Origin: Polynucleobacter sp. AP-Jannik-300A-C4
GTDB lineage: Bacteria > Pseudomonadota > Gammaproteobacteria > Burkholderiales > Burkholderiaceae
Direction: 5' to 3'
DNA: 64,000 nt
Assembly (NCBI RefSeq): GCF_018688335.1
Contig: NZ_CP061316.1
Coordinates: 682,001-746,000, forward strand
In this document: piece by piece, positions 42,126 to 52,941 of the stretch
Layout: each line of letters begins with the position of its first letter
Position numbering within the stretch: the first letter of the stretch is position 1
Notes under the pieces: model-generated
What the model was told of the DNA's origin: nothing
The model's input: the letters and a program-made list of their open reading frames with translations, nothing else
Database searches by the model: none
Translations under genes and position numbers: made by a program

Positions 42126-45020
42126 ATGAACGCACCAGTAAATCCTAAAGAACTTGAGTTACAAACCGTAGAGTTCAAGCTAGATGGTCAAACCATCGTT
42201 TCTTACGAAGGTGAGACCATTCTCAAGGCGGCTAAACGCCATGGTATTGATATTCCACATCTGTGCTTTAAAGACGGTTACCGTCCTGACGGTAACTGCC
42301 GCGCTTGCGTTGTGGAGATTAATGGCGAGCGCACCTTAGCACCAAGTTGCTGTCGGAGCGCAACTCCTGGCATGGAAGTCAAAGCCAATAGCGAGCGTGC
42401 ATTGAAGAGTCAAAAGCTCGTGTTGGAGATGCTCTTATCTGATATGCCCGATGAAGGATTTAAGTGGGTTGGCGATAGCAAGGAAGAAGAGCAAAAAAAT
42501 CAACACGGTGAGCTCAGCACTTGGGCTGCCCGTATGGATGTTACCGTCCGTCCTGAGCTCAAGGCATTGCGCCGTGAAAAAGTGAGCAATGACGTTTCTC
42601 ATCCAGCGATGGCTGTGAACCTAGATGCTTGTATTCAATGTAATCGTTGCGTGCGTGCTTGCCGTGAAGAGCAGGTGAATGATGTGATTGGCTATGCAAT
42701 GCGTGGCGCGCATAGTGAGATCGTATTTGATCTGAATGACCCAATGGGCGACAGTACTTGTGTTGCTTGTGGAGAGTGTGTGCAGGCTTGCCCAACAGGC
42801 GCATTAATGCCTAAGGGTTTGATCGGCTCACAAACCGTGGATCGCAAAGTAGATTCAGTATGTCCTTTCTGTGGCGTCGGTTGTCAAATTACTTATAACG
42901 TTAAAGATGAAAAGATTGTTAGCGTTGAGGGTCGTGACGGCCCAGCAAATCACAATCGTCTTTGTGTTAAAGGTCGTTTTGGTATGGACTATATCCATAA
43001 TCCACAGCGCTTAACTAAGCCGCTAATTCGTAAGGCTGGCGTTGCTAAAGATGAAGCCTTGCTTGAAGGCAATCAAGATTGGTCAAACATCTTCCGTGAA
43101 GCAACATGGGAAGAGGCGCTGGAAGTTGCTGGCGGTGGTCTTAAGAAGCTCAAAGATCAATATGGCAATAAGGTCTTAGCTGGCTTTGGCTCTGCTAAAG
43201 GTAGCAATGAAGAAGCATATTTATTCCAGAAGCTGGTGCGCACTGGCTTTGGTAGCAATAACGTGGACCACTGTACCCGTCTATGCCACGCATCATCTGT
43301 TGCTGCGCTATTAGAAGGTGTTGGTTCTGGTGCAGTCAGTAATCAAGTAAACGATGTTGAGCACTCTAGCTTGATCTTGTTGATTGGATCGAATCCAACG
43401 GCGAATCATCCAGTAGCAGCTACTTGGTTCAAGAACGCCGCTAAGCGCGGTGCAAAGATTGTGTTGTGTGATCCACGCAAGACAGATATTGCTAAGCATG
43501 CCTGGCGTACGATGCAGTTCAAGCCGGATAGTGACGTTGCCATGCTTAATGCCATGATTTATACAGTTATTGAAGAAGGTCTGGCTGATAAAGAATTTAT
43601 TGTTAATCGCTCGAATAATTTTGAAGCTCTCAAAGAAAATATCAAGGGTTATAGCCCAGAAGCAATGGCGCCAATCTGCGGTATTCCGGCGGAGACTTTG
43701 CGTGAAGTAGCGCGTGAGTTTGCCACTACGAAGTCCGCAATGATTTTGTGGGGTATGGGTGTAAGCCAACACGTTCATGGAACTGACAATGCCCGTTGCT
43801 TAATTGCATTAGTTAGCATCACTGGACAAATTGGTAAGCCAGGCTCTGGTTTGCATCCATTGCGTGGACAAAATAACGTGCAGGGTGCTAGTGATGCTGG
43901 CTTGATTCCGATGATGTTCCCGAACTATCAACGCGTTGATAATCCAGAAGCGCATGCTTGGTTCGAGAAGTTCTGGGATACCCCATTAGATAAGAAGCCA
44001 GGTTATACCGTTGTAGAAATCATGCATAAGATTACTGCACCTGACAGTGATCCCGATAAGATTCGCGGCATGTATGTTGAGGGTGAAAACCCGGCGATGA
44101 GTGATCCTGATTTGAATCATGCCCGCCATGCTTTAGCTTCATTGGATCTCTTGGTGGTGCAGGACATCTTTATGACTGAGACAGCATTGCTGGCGGACGT
44201 TGTATTGCCTGCAAGCGCATGGCCAGAGAAGGTTGGTACTGCAAGCAATACTGACCGTATGGTGCAAATGGGTAAGAAGGCTATTAATCCACCGGGTGAT
44301 GCGAAGCCTGATTTATGGATCATCCAAGAGATCGCCAAACGCATGGGTCTCAATTGGAATTACCAAGGTCCAGATGATGGTGTTGCAGCAGTTTATGACG
44401 AGATGCGTCAAGCCATGCATGCAGCCATTAACGGCATTACTTGGGAGCGCCTTGAAAAAGAATCCAGCGTCACTTACCCATGCCTATCTGCTGAAGATCC
44501 AGGTCGTCCGATTGTGTTTAACGACAAGTTTGATACCAAAGATGGCAGGGTGAAGTTAGTGCCAGCCGATATCATTCCGGCGAATGAGCGCCCAGATTCG
44601 GAGTACCCATTTGTATTGATTACTGGTCGTCAGTTAGAGCATTGGCATACTGGCAGTATGACGCGCCGCGCTACTGTATTAGATGCGATTGAGCCTATGG
44701 CTACCGTTTCTATGCATGGCGAGGATATGACTCAGCTGGGGGTTATTGCTGGCGATGTCATTACAGTTCAGTCGCGTCGTGGTGAAGTGGCAATTCATGT
44801 GCGTAGAGATGATGGCACGCCTCGTGGCGTCATCTTTATCCCATTTGCTTACTTTGAGGCGGCAGCCAACCTCATCACCAATCCGGCCTTAGATCCATTT
44901 GGCAAGATCCCAGAATTTAAATACTGTGCTGTCAAGCTAGTTAAAGGCGGTCAAGCTTCAGTGTTTATGGGATACGGTACTAATGATTCCTCAAGGCAAT
45001 TGGGGAGTGCTATCTCTTAA
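42126..45020 (+). CDS. fdsA: Formate dehydrogenase catalytic subunit FdsA
   Basis: The 964-residue protein has an N-terminal [2Fe-2S] domain (KDGYRPDGNCRACVVEINGE), a His-Cys-type segment, two [4Fe-4S] ferredoxin clusters (CIQCNRCVRAC and CVACGECVQACPTG), the [4Fe-4S] of the molybdopterin domain (CPFCGVGC) and a Mo-bisPGD body. The molybdenum ligand is Cys 383 in DHCTRLCH, not selenocysteine. It oxidises formate to CO2 and passes electrons to the FdsGB fusion 36 bases upstream. The fdsC and fdsD genes that complete typical operons are not adjacent. Confidence 0.95.
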   Translation: MNAPVNPKELELQTVEFKLDGQTIVSYEGETILKAAKRHGIDIPHLCFKDGYRPDGNCRACVVEINGERTLAPSCCRSATPGMEVKANSERALKSQKLVLEMLLSDMPDEGFKWVGDSKEEEQKNQHGELSTWAARMDVTVRPELKALRREKVSNDVSHPAMAVNLDACIQCNRCVRACREEQVNDVIGYAMRGAHSEIVFDLNDPMGDSTCVACGECVQACPTGALMPKGLIGSQTVDRKVDSVCPFCGVGCQITYNVKDEKIVSVEGRDGPANHNRLCVKGRFGMDYIHNPQRLTKPLIRKAGVAKDEALLEGNQDWSNIFREATWEEALEVAGGGLKKLKDQYGNKVLAGFGSAKGSNEEAYLFQKLVRTGFGSNNVDHCTRLCHASSVAALLEGVGSGAVSNQVNDVEHSSLILLIGSNPTANHPVAATWFKNAAKRGAKIVLCDPRKTDIAKHAWRTMQFKPDSDVAMLNAMIYTVIEEGLADKEFIVNRSNNFEALKENIKGYSPEAMAPICGIPAETLREVAREFATTKSAMILWGMGVSQHVHGTDNARCLIALVSITGQIGKPGSGLHPLRGQNNVQGASDAGLIPMMFPNYQRVDNPEAHAWFEKFWDTPLDKKPGYTVVEIMHKITAPDSDPDKIRGMYVEGENPAMSDPDLNHARHALASLDLLVVQDIFMTETALLADVVLPASAWPEKVGTASNTDRMVQMGKKAINPPGDAKPDLWIIQEIAKRMGLNWNYQGPDDGVAAVYDEMRQAMHAAINGITWERLEKESSVTYPCLSAEDPGRPIVFNDKFDTKDGRVKLVPADIIPANERPDSEYPFVLITGRQLEHWHTGSMTRRATVLDAIEPMATVSMHGEDMTQLGVIAGDVITVQSRRGEVAIHVRRDDGTPRGVIFIPFAYFEAAANLITNPALDPFGKIPEFKYCAVKLVKGGQASVFMGYGTNDSSRQLGSAIS

Positions 45021-45039
45021 TAACTTCTTGCCTATTTAA

Positions 45040-45065
45040 AAAAGGTTCCTATTACGGAGCCTTTT
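45040..45065 (+). terminator. Rho-independent terminator after fdsA
   Basis: The stem AAAAGGTTCC/GGAGCCTTTT (one G-T pair) with loop TATTAC is followed by TT and AT-rich sequence, 20 bases after the fdsA stop. Confidence 0.85.
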
Positions 45066-45233
45066 TTATTTTGTATTAGCAAATCTATCGTGCGCATCAA
45101 CGGGGATGCTGCAGTGCATGATGAATTGATTCAATATTAGAGGAGCAGAGTCATATAAGGGATAGTAGCTATTGCAAGCTCAGACTAGATGACTAATATA
45201 TATATAAATTATTATTAGAAAGTAAGGAGATAG

Positions 45234-46217
<984 letters not shown>

Positions 46218-46270
46218 GTAGCTCTCTAACCTGAAGAAATATGGAGGGGCATTGAGTTGCCCCTTTTTCT

Positions 46271-46810
46271 ATGAAAAATTTATTCAATAACTTTGAGGCT
46301 TATCTCATCTCGCTTCTGTTAGCGCTGATGACGACCTTAACTTGTGTCAATGTATTTTTTCGTTATGTCCTCACTCAAAGTATCGACTGGATCTTTGAGC
46401 TCAATACATTTTTGTTCGCTTGGGTGATTTTCCTGGGAGCTGCTTGGGGAATTCGTATGGGCTCGCATATTGGTGTCGACATTCTCGTGAAGAACTTGCC
46501 TAAAGAAAAAAAGCGGATTGTCGCGATCATCGCTACCTTGGCTTGTATTTTGTATTCCGGCATTGTTCTCTATGGCGCAACCATCTATGTGCATAAGATG
46601 TTCGATATCGGCATTGTTTGCCAAGATATTGAATGGCTGCCGCAATGGGTTCCCCGGATGGCGCTTCCCATAGGATATGTATTAGTTTTGATTCGCTTTG
46701 TCGAGATTTTGGTCAAGCTCATTAAGCGCGAACAATATAACTTTGGACTCGCAGATGAGGCTGCTGATGCCTTGAAAAATTTCAAAGCTGATGGGGAGTC
46801 TGCATCATGA
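46271..46810 (+). CDS. dctQ: TRAP transporter small membrane subunit (DctQ)
   Basis: The 179-residue protein has four membrane segments and the DctQ marks (FRYVLTQSIDWIFELNTFLFAWVIFLGAAWGIR and GSHIGVD). Its stop overlaps the dctM start codon. Confidence 0.92.
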   Translation: MKNLFNNFEAYLISLLLALMTTLTCVNVFFRYVLTQSIDWIFELNTFLFAWVIFLGAAWGIRMGSHIGVDILVKNLPKEKKRIVAIIATLACILYSGIVLYGATIYVHKMFDIGIVCQDIEWLPQWVPRMALPIGYVLVLIRFVEILVKLIKREQYNFGLADEAADALKNFKADGESAS

Positions 46811-48099
46811 GCGCGACTATATTATTTATCTTGCTATTTGCCTTAATGTTCTTGGGGGTGCCCATCGCGATTGCATTGGGTCTATCGAGCTTGTTAACCA
46901 TCATTATGTTCGGACAAGACTCTCTAGCCTCATTGGCGCTGAAGTTGTTTGAAACCTCTGAGCATTACACCCTGATGGCAATTCCTTACTTTATTTTAGG
47001 TGGTGCCTTAATGTCGACGGGTGGGGTTGCAAAGCGTTTAATTCGTTTTGCAATTGCTTGCGTTGGTCATATTCGTGGTGGCCTGGCAATTGCTGCAGTT
47101 TTGGCATGTACATTCTTCGCAGCTGTTTCAGGATCCTCGCCGGCTACTGTAGTGGCGATTGGATCCATCATGATTGCTGGTATGGTGAAAGCAGGTTACG
47201 GCAAAGATTATGCTGCGGGCATTTTATGTAATGCTGGAACGCTTGGCATTTTGATGCCGCCTTCGATTGTGATGGTCGTATATTGTTCCGTGACTGAGCT
47301 ATCGGTAGGGCGTATCTTTATTGCTGGCGTTATCCCAGCGATTCTTTTGGCAATTGCGTTAATGGTGGCTATATACATTAGCGCTCGAGTCATGAAGATT
47401 CCTGCTGCACAAAAGGCATCTGCGAAGGAGTTTTTTGAGTCTGGTAAAGATGCTATTTGGGGCTTCTTATTGCTAGTCATCATCATGGGCGGCATTTATG
47501 GCGGTGTCTTTACGCCAACAGAAGCCGCAGCAGTGGCGGCTTTGTATGCTTTGCTGGTATCAGTATTTATTTACCGAGATATCAAGTGGAGGAATATTCC
47601 AGAGGTATTTAAAGATGCCTCAAAAACGACGGTAATGTTGATGTTCATCATCGCAAATGCCATGCTGTTTGCCCATGTATTAACTACTGAGCGTATTCCG
47701 CAAATCATGGCTGAGCAGATTTTGGCTTATGGGATGCCGCCATGGGCTTTCTTGATCGTGATGAATATCATTCTCTTGATTGCGGGTAACTTTATGGAGC
47801 CAACGGCCATCATTCTGATTTTAGGTCCTCTGTTCTTTCATATAGCTACTCAGCTTGGCATTGATCCAATTCACCTGGGCATCATCATGGTGGTCAATAT
47901 GGAGATTGGAATGATCACGCCACCAGTCGGACTGAACTTGTTCGTAACCTCGGGAATTACGGGTATGCCTCTAACGAAGGTGGTGCGCGCTGCGATGCCT
48001 TGGTTAGGTGTGTTGTTCTTATTCTTGATTGTGATTACTTATGTTCCGTCAATCTCCACCTATCTACCGAATCTAATTATGGGTAAGGAGCTGTCTTAG
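46807..48099 (+). CDS. dctM: TRAP transporter large membrane subunit (DctM)
   Basis: The 430-residue, roughly 11-segment protein shows the DctM landmarks MFLGVPIAIALGLSSLLTI, AAVSGSSPATVVAIGSIMI, GTLGILMPPSIVMVVYCSV, GVFTPTEAAAVAALYAL and NMEIGMITPPVGLNLFV. With DctQ it imports the DctP ligand using a sodium or proton gradient. Confidence 0.95.
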   Translation: MSATILFILLFALMFLGVPIAIALGLSSLLTIIMFGQDSLASLALKLFETSEHYTLMAIPYFILGGALMSTGGVAKRLIRFAIACVGHIRGGLAIAAVLACTFFAAVSGSSPATVVAIGSIMIAGMVKAGYGKDYAAGILCNAGTLGILMPPSIVMVVYCSVTELSVGRIFIAGVIPAILLAIALMVAIYISARVMKIPAAQKASAKEFFESGKDAIWGFLLLVIIMGGIYGGVFTPTEAAAVAALYALLVSVFIYRDIKWRNIPEVFKDASKTTVMLMFIIANAMLFAHVLTTERIPQIMAEQILAYGMPPWAFLIVMNIILLIAGNFMEPTAIILILGPLFFHIATQLGIDPIHLGIIMVVNMEIGMITPPVGLNLFVTSGITGMPLTKVVRAAMPWLGVLFLFLIVITYVPSISTYLPNLIMGKELS

Positions 48100-48115
48100 C
48101 TACCTAGCTCAGACT

Positions 48116-48145
48116 AAAAAAAGTCCCGCAATGCGGGACTTTTTA
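48116..48145. terminator. Bidirectional terminator between dctM and the rhodanese gene
   Basis: GTCCCGC/GCGGGAC with an AAT loop is flanked on the left by a run of seven A and on the right by TTTTT, so it can serve both dctM and the convergent rhodanese gene. Confidence 0.88.
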
Positions 48146-48160
48146 CTTTATTAATGATGA

Positions 48161-49714
48161 TTAAGCAATCGAAAACATATTTTTTTCTTGTTCATCTAGT
48201 TGCGCTACCAAGCCAGTTTCCCATTCTAGGTATCGCCTTGCTGCCTCCTTGTTGCCATCATGGCGGTCGTGTACAAAGAATAGGTAATCAATGCACTCAG
48301 AATCTGGAGGGACCATCGGGGTAGCGATGATATCCAAAGGCTCGGGGAATAGATTGTTTTTGCATAAGTAGATTTGAGGATTTTGTCCGTTAGTAGCTAG
48401 TTGAGCATAAGCACCTTGCGCAACGATGTGATCTTCAGCAATACATACAATAGGGCCTTTATGACCCTGGATTGCTTTTAGGAGGTGCGGGCGAATTGTC
48501 CAAACTGCCCCTGGAATATGTCCTTTACGATATTGCATGCTTGATCGCAGATCTAGAAAAAGGGTGTTTCCGTCTGCATGTGCGCTGACTAATTCGGAGT
48601 CGGTCAATATGTGAGCACCCGTGAGGTTGGCGCCAACAATTTGCGGTAGGGACACCTTGCTTTCTATCCCGTCCTTTAAAACGGCTACATCATGCCCCAT
48701 TTGTTTAAGCCAGCTACCTACAGTAATTGCTCGTGCCCCATCGGAGTCATAAAGAACTATTCTGGCATTACGCACCCCGATAAACTGATCAGTTGCTTGA
48801 ATCAATTGGCCGCCTGGTGTGTGCTGCGCTCCTGGCAGCGCCTTTTGTTTAAATTCTTCCGCAGTACGCACATCACATAGATAGAGCGACCGATCCATTT
48901 CTCTTGCCCATTCATTAAATTGAGCATCGCTAATGATGGGAACTTGGAAGCGGTTTGCCAATGCGGCGATATTAGCTAGCCACTGATCATCAACCTTTGC
49001 TTGTGGGTAAGGGTGGGATTTGCCATGCTCAAGCGGAAAGTCTTCTAGATACCAGCCTTGGGTGCCATTTTCCAGGGCGAATACAGGATTGCGAATGCCA
49101 AGGTTAATTAAGGTTTGCGCGCCAATGATGCTTCGTGTTCGGCCTGCGCAATTGATCACAATAGGTGTGTTTGAATTTCTAACTATGCTTTGAATGCGAT
49201 AGCTTAGCTCACCATTAGGACAGCATGTTGCCCCTGGAATACTCATCTTCTTAAACTCATTTTGAGGTCTGCCATCTAAGATAATGACATCCTCAGAAGA
49301 TTGAATTTTTTCCATTAATGCTGTGGCTGTAATACGCGGCGTCTGAAAATGATGTTCAATTAATTCACCAAAGGTTTTTGATGGTAGGTTTACACCAGCA
49401 AATAAGGTAAAGCCGGCATCAGACCATCCTTTTGTGCCGCCATCTAATATAAAGAGATTGCTGTAACCTATCGCATCTAGAGCTTTGGCAGCCTGTAGGC
49501 AAATATCCTGTCCATCATCATCGTATAAAACAATCTTGACATCTTTGCGGGGAACTAAGCGAGTGATTTCACCCTCGAGGCGACTAAAGGGTGAGGATGT
49601 AGCCAGAAATAGATGGGACTCGCCATATTGACCATGCTCACGAACATCGAGCACTGCCAGCTCTTGAGTGCTATGCAGCCATTGTTTTAAGGTTTTGGCG
49701 TCGATATATTGCAT
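48161..49714 (-). CDS. Four-domain tandem rhodanese protein
   Basis: The 517-residue protein has four rhodanese domains in a row (about 1-110, 125-235, 260-355 and 365-470). Domain 2 has the canonical active loop with Cys 189 in NCAGRTRS. Domains 1 and 3 have Asp in the place of the Cys (YDDDGQ at 64-69, YDSDGAR at 322-328), so they are inactive as thiosulfate sulfurtransferases. Domain 4 has a Cys at 424 in VCIAED, with an unusual loop. The C-terminal 60 residues are a unique tail. The ATG is 9 bases after the cupin gene stop, so the two are co-expressed. It may move sulfane sulfur between proteins. Confidence 0.85.
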   Translation of the reverse strand: MQYIDAKTLKQWLHSTQELAVLDVREHGQYGESHLFLATSSPFSRLEGEITRLVPRKDVKIVLYDDDGQDICLQAAKALDAIGYSNLFILDGGTKGWSDAGFTLFAGVNLPSKTFGELIEHHFQTPRITATALMEKIQSSEDVIILDGRPQNEFKKMSIPGATCCPNGELSYRIQSIVRNSNTPIVINCAGRTRSIIGAQTLINLGIRNPVFALENGTQGWYLEDFPLEHGKSHPYPQAKVDDQWLANIAALANRFQVPIISDAQFNEWAREMDRSLYLCDVRTAEEFKQKALPGAQHTPGGQLIQATDQFIGVRNARIVLYDSDGARAITVGSWLKQMGHDVAVLKDGIESKVSLPQIVGANLTGAHILTDSELVSAHADGNTLFLDLRSSMQYRKGHIPGAVWTIRPHLLKAIQGHKGPIVCIAEDHIVAQGAYAQLATNGQNPQIYLCKNNLFPEPLDIIATPMVPPDSECIDYLFFVHDRHDGNKEAARRYLEWETGLVAQLDEQEKNMFSIA

Positions 49715-49723
49715 CGCAATGCA

Positions 49724-50227
49724 TTACTCAATTAAAGTAAATCGGTCTCGGGTCACATGGGCCATATTCGTGCCCTCAATGCGAATGAGGCTGGTTGGCT
49801 CTACTCGTGTTGGGGAATGGATGTCACCCTCGTTATAAACATGGGCAACTCCTGGTGTTAGGCGATAGGTGTCCGTCATGCGTACTATTCCGAGCTTTTC
49901 ACCATGCGCTTTTTCTACTAAGACGTAATCATGCATTTGTGTCTCACCGCTAGCTTGACCATAGATTGCCCAAGAATGGGCATGGTCATGTGGTTCGGAT
50001 GTTTTGGGGCCGGTATAGCGATGTGCGACGATACAAAAGCCCAACTCAGGATCTTCATAGAGTACTGAGCGTTCAGGGGTGTCTGGGTCAAGATAGCTTT
50101 TGACGGCCTCGGCATCTTGGAGCACTTGACGTAAGAGATTAGCCACTTCAATTCGACCCTTAGGCCCACCATCTTTTTTGAGAATAGCATGGCATTGTGC
50201 GGCAAAGCTGTTCAGGCTTAAATCCAT
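49724..50227 (-). CDS. Cupin-fold metal-dependent enzyme
   Basis: The 167-residue protein resembles the double-stranded beta-helix enzymes related to cysteine dioxygenase. Candidate metal ligands are His 80, 82 and 84 in EPHDHAHSW and His 129 in TPGVAHV. GGAGA lies ten bases before the ATG. It is coupled to the four-rhodanese gene, so a thiol, persulfide or thiosulfate-like substrate is plausible (inference). No catalytic activity is established. Confidence 0.7.
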   Translation of the reverse strand: MDLSLNSFAAQCHAILKKDGGPKGRIEVANLLRQVLQDAEAVKSYLDPDTPERSVLYEDPELGFCIVAHRYTGPKTSEPHDHAHSWAIYGQASGETQMHDYVLVEKAHGEKLGIVRMTDTYRLTPGVAHVYNEGDIHSPTRVEPTSLIRIEGTNMAHVTRDRFTLIE

Positions 50228-50314
50228 TGAATTGTCTCCATTATTTGGTTTGTATTTATGAGTACTATTCTACAAGGGCACTACGTTTCATTGCCAAGGA
50301 ATCCTGTTGGATAG

Positions 50315-50332
50315 GGCTGGAAAAATCCAGCC
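50315..50332. repeat. Hairpin GGCTGG/CCAGCC upstream of nadB
   Basis: GGCTGG and CCAGCC flank AAAAAT. It lies 31 bases before the nadB start and could be part of its leader; no T-run follows, so it is not a typical terminator. Confidence 0.35.
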
Positions 50333-50363
50333 ATAACTCATTTGCCCTTAGAATGAGCTCTCC

Positions 50364-52025
50364 ATGGCTAGTTCAAAACCTTCAACACCCCAAGCTGATA
50401 CCAAAGCAGACCTGCCTGTTCTCATTATTGGCGCAGGTTTGGCCGGTCTAACCGTAGCCCTGCACATGGCCGATTCCCAGCCGGTGATTCTGATGGCTAA
50501 ACGCGGACTTGGCGAAGCTGCTACCGCGTGGGCCCAAGGCGGTATTGTGGGTGTAGTAGATCAAGAGCACGATAGTATTGATTCTCATGTTGCAGACACC
50601 CTAGATGCAGGCGCAGGTCTCGTAGTGGAGTCAACCGCACGTTACATTGCCGAAGAAAGCGCTGAAGCTATTCGTTGGTTAGTTGAGCAGGGTGTGCCCT
50701 TTACTACTGATGAGTCAGGGCCAATGGGTTTGCATTTAACTCGTGAGGGTGGTCACAGCCACCGTCGCATTGCGCATGCTGCAGATGCCACTGGTAAGGC
50801 TATCCATGAAGTTCTTCTCGATAAAGCAAGGGCGCATAAAAATATCCAGATCTTGGAGCATTGGATTGCTCTAGACCTCATTACGAATCGTCATCTAGAC
50901 GCGAAGATACAGCGCGCTAAACCGAATCGTTGTTATGGGGTCTATGCGCTCGATATTAAAAATAATCGTGTGGAAACAATTGAAGCGAAGTCAGTAGTCT
51001 TGGCTACTGGTGGTGTTGGTAAGGTCTATCGTTACACTAGCAACCCTGATACTGCCACTGGCGATGGTATTGCTATGGCATGGCGAGCAGGTTGCCGTGT
51101 TGGCAATATGGAATTTATTCAGTTTCATCCAACATGCTTGTATCACCCGAGTGATCGCACCTTTCTCATTACCGAGGCGATGCGGGGTGAGGGTGGCTTG
51201 CTAAAACTACCAAACGGCACACGCTTTATGCCAGAGCATGATGAGCGCAATGAGTTGGCTCCCCGTGACATTGTTGCTCGAGCAATCGACTTTGAGATGA
51301 AGAAGCACGGCTTAGATTATGTACATTTGGATGCTACTCATCTGGGTGAAGTATTTATTAAAGAACATTTCCCGATGATCTATGCGCGTTGCATGACTCT
51401 AGGTTTGGATATTTCAAAAGAACCAATACCAGTCGTGCCCGCAGCGCATTACACCTGTGGTGGTGTAGTTACAGACCTCAAAGGAAGGACCGACTTACCG
51501 GGTCTGTATGCAGTGGGTGAGGCAACTTACACCGGCTTGCATGGAGCCAATCGCTTGGCTAGCAACTCATTGCTGGAATGTGTGGTGATTGGTAAGGCTG
51601 CTGCAGAGGATATTTCTCAACTCAAAACGCCTCTAATGCCAAAGCTACCCCTCTGGGATGAGAGTCAAGTAGAAGATGCTGATGAGCAAGTTGTTATTGC
51701 CCATAACTGGGATGAGTTGCGTTCATTGATGTGGAACTACGTTGGTATCGTGAGAACCAATCGAAGGCTGGAGCGTGCATTACACCGTATCAAACTCCTC
51801 AGATACGAAGTACAAGAGTATTACGCCAACTTTAAAGTCACGCGCGACTTGATCGAGTTACGCAACCTACTGGAATGTGCAGAGCTGATTGTGAGATCAG
51901 CGCTCATGCGTAGAGAGAGCAGGGGATTGCATTACAGTCGTGATTACCCAGGCACCTGGGCCGTTTCTTATCCAACCATCCTGACGCCTCAAGCCGAGGG
52001 AAACTCCGAAAGTTCTGAAACCTAA
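50364..52025 (+). CDS. nadB: L-aspartate oxidase
   Basis: The 553-residue flavoprotein catalyses the first step of NAD synthesis, oxidising aspartate to iminoaspartate. It has the FAD Rossmann motif [72 protein letters not shown], and the Lsd/FRD-like [20 protein letters not shown] region. It is convergent with nadC. Confidence 0.95.
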   Translation: MASSKPSTPQADTKADLPVLIIGAGLAGLTVALHMADSQPVILMAKRGLGEAATAWAQGGIVGVVDQEHDSIDSHVADTLDAGAGLVVESTARYIAEESAEAIRWLVEQGVPFTTDESGPMGLHLTREGGHSHRRIAHAADATGKAIHEVLLDKARAHKNIQILEHWIALDLITNRHLDAKIQRAKPNRCYGVYALDIKNNRVETIEAKSVVLATGGVGKVYRYTSNPDTATGDGIAMAWRAGCRVGNMEFIQFHPTCLYHPSDRTFLITEAMRGEGGLLKLPNGTRFMPEHDERNELAPRDIVARAIDFEMKKHGLDYVHLDATHLGEVFIKEHFPMIYARCMTLGLDISKEPIPVVPAAHYTCGGVVTDLKGRTDLPGLYAVGEATYTGLHGANRLASNSLLECVVIGKAAAEDISQLKTPLMPKLPLWDESQVEDADEQVVIAHNWDELRSLMWNYVGIVRTNRRLERALHRIKLLRYEVQEYYANFKVTRDLIELRNLLECAELIVRSALMRRESRGLHYSRDYPGTWAVSYPTILTPQAEGNSESSET

Positions 52026-52035
52026 ACATTAGTTG

Positions 52036-52893
52036 TTATGGGGATATTCTCAACGAGAAATCCACTGCCTGAATATCCTTCGTCAGCTTTCCTAAGGAGA
52101 TGCGATCAACTCCGGTAGCAGCGATCACACACATCTGATCTAGGTTAATACCACCAGATGCCTCAAGTAGAGCGCGACCCTTAGTAATGGCAACTGCCTC
52201 TTTCATCTGTTCGGTAGTGAAGTTATCAATCAAGATACTTTTTGCGCCAGCATTTAAGGCTTCTTCAAGCTCGGCAAAATTCTCGACCTCAATCTGAATA
52301 TCTACTCCCGAATTAAGGGATTGAGCAGCTTTAATGGCAGCAGCAACACCGCCTGCTGCGGCAATGTGATTTTCTTTTATAAGGATGCCATGCCACAAAG
52401 CAAGGCGTTGATTTTGACCGCCACCCACTGATACTGCGTACTTTTGTGCGCGACGTAAACCTGGAATAGTCTTACGTGTATCCAGCACCGTACAACCATT
52501 AGGGTTAGGACTCACACCCTTAATCGCATCCACATGCTGACGCGCAATACTTGCAGTCCAAGAGAGGGTTTGTAGAAAATTAATACAGGGACGCTCTGCA
52601 GAAAGCAGGGCACGCGAGTCAGCCTCGATATCGCAGACTTTAGTATCGGCCTTCATGAGATCGCCCTCCAAATAATGCCAAGTGGCTTTTGCATTGGGAT
52701 CTAGTTTCTTGAGTGTGCCCTCGAACCAATCTACCCCACACAGCACGGCCTCTTGGCGAACAATGAGCTGAGCATGAACAGGCTTACTAGGAACCAACAT
52801 TGCAGTCCAGTCACCCGTGCCAATATCTTCCATCAAAGCATCATGAATATTACGTTGACGGGCTTGCTCTAAAGTCTCGTTGTACTCAAACAT
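52036..52893 (-). CDS. nadC: Nicotinate-nucleotide pyrophosphorylase (carboxylating)
   Basis: The 285-residue quinolinate phosphoribosyltransferase has the family landmarks EDIGTGDWTAMLVP, ERPCINFLQTLSWTASIARQ, TRKTIPGLRRAQKYAVSVGGGQNQRLALWHGILIKENH and LEASGGINLDQM. It makes nicotinate mononucleotide from the product of NadB and NadA. It lies 48 bases after nadA in the same transcript. Confidence 0.96.
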   Translation of the reverse strand: MFEYNETLEQARQRNIHDALMEDIGTGDWTAMLVPSKPVHAQLIVRQEAVLCGVDWFEGTLKKLDPNAKATWHYLEGDLMKADTKVCDIEADSRALLSAERPCINFLQTLSWTASIARQHVDAIKGVSPNPNGCTVLDTRKTIPGLRRAQKYAVSVGGGQNQRLALWHGILIKENHIAAAGGVAAAIKAAQSLNSGVDIQIEVENFAELEEALNAGAKSILIDNFTTEQMKEAVAITKGRALLEASGGINLDQMCVIAATGVDRISLGKLTKDIQAVDFSLRISP

Positions 52894-52941
52894 GAATAAA
52901 TCGATCTACATTAAGAAAAAATCAAAAGATAACAACTAGGA

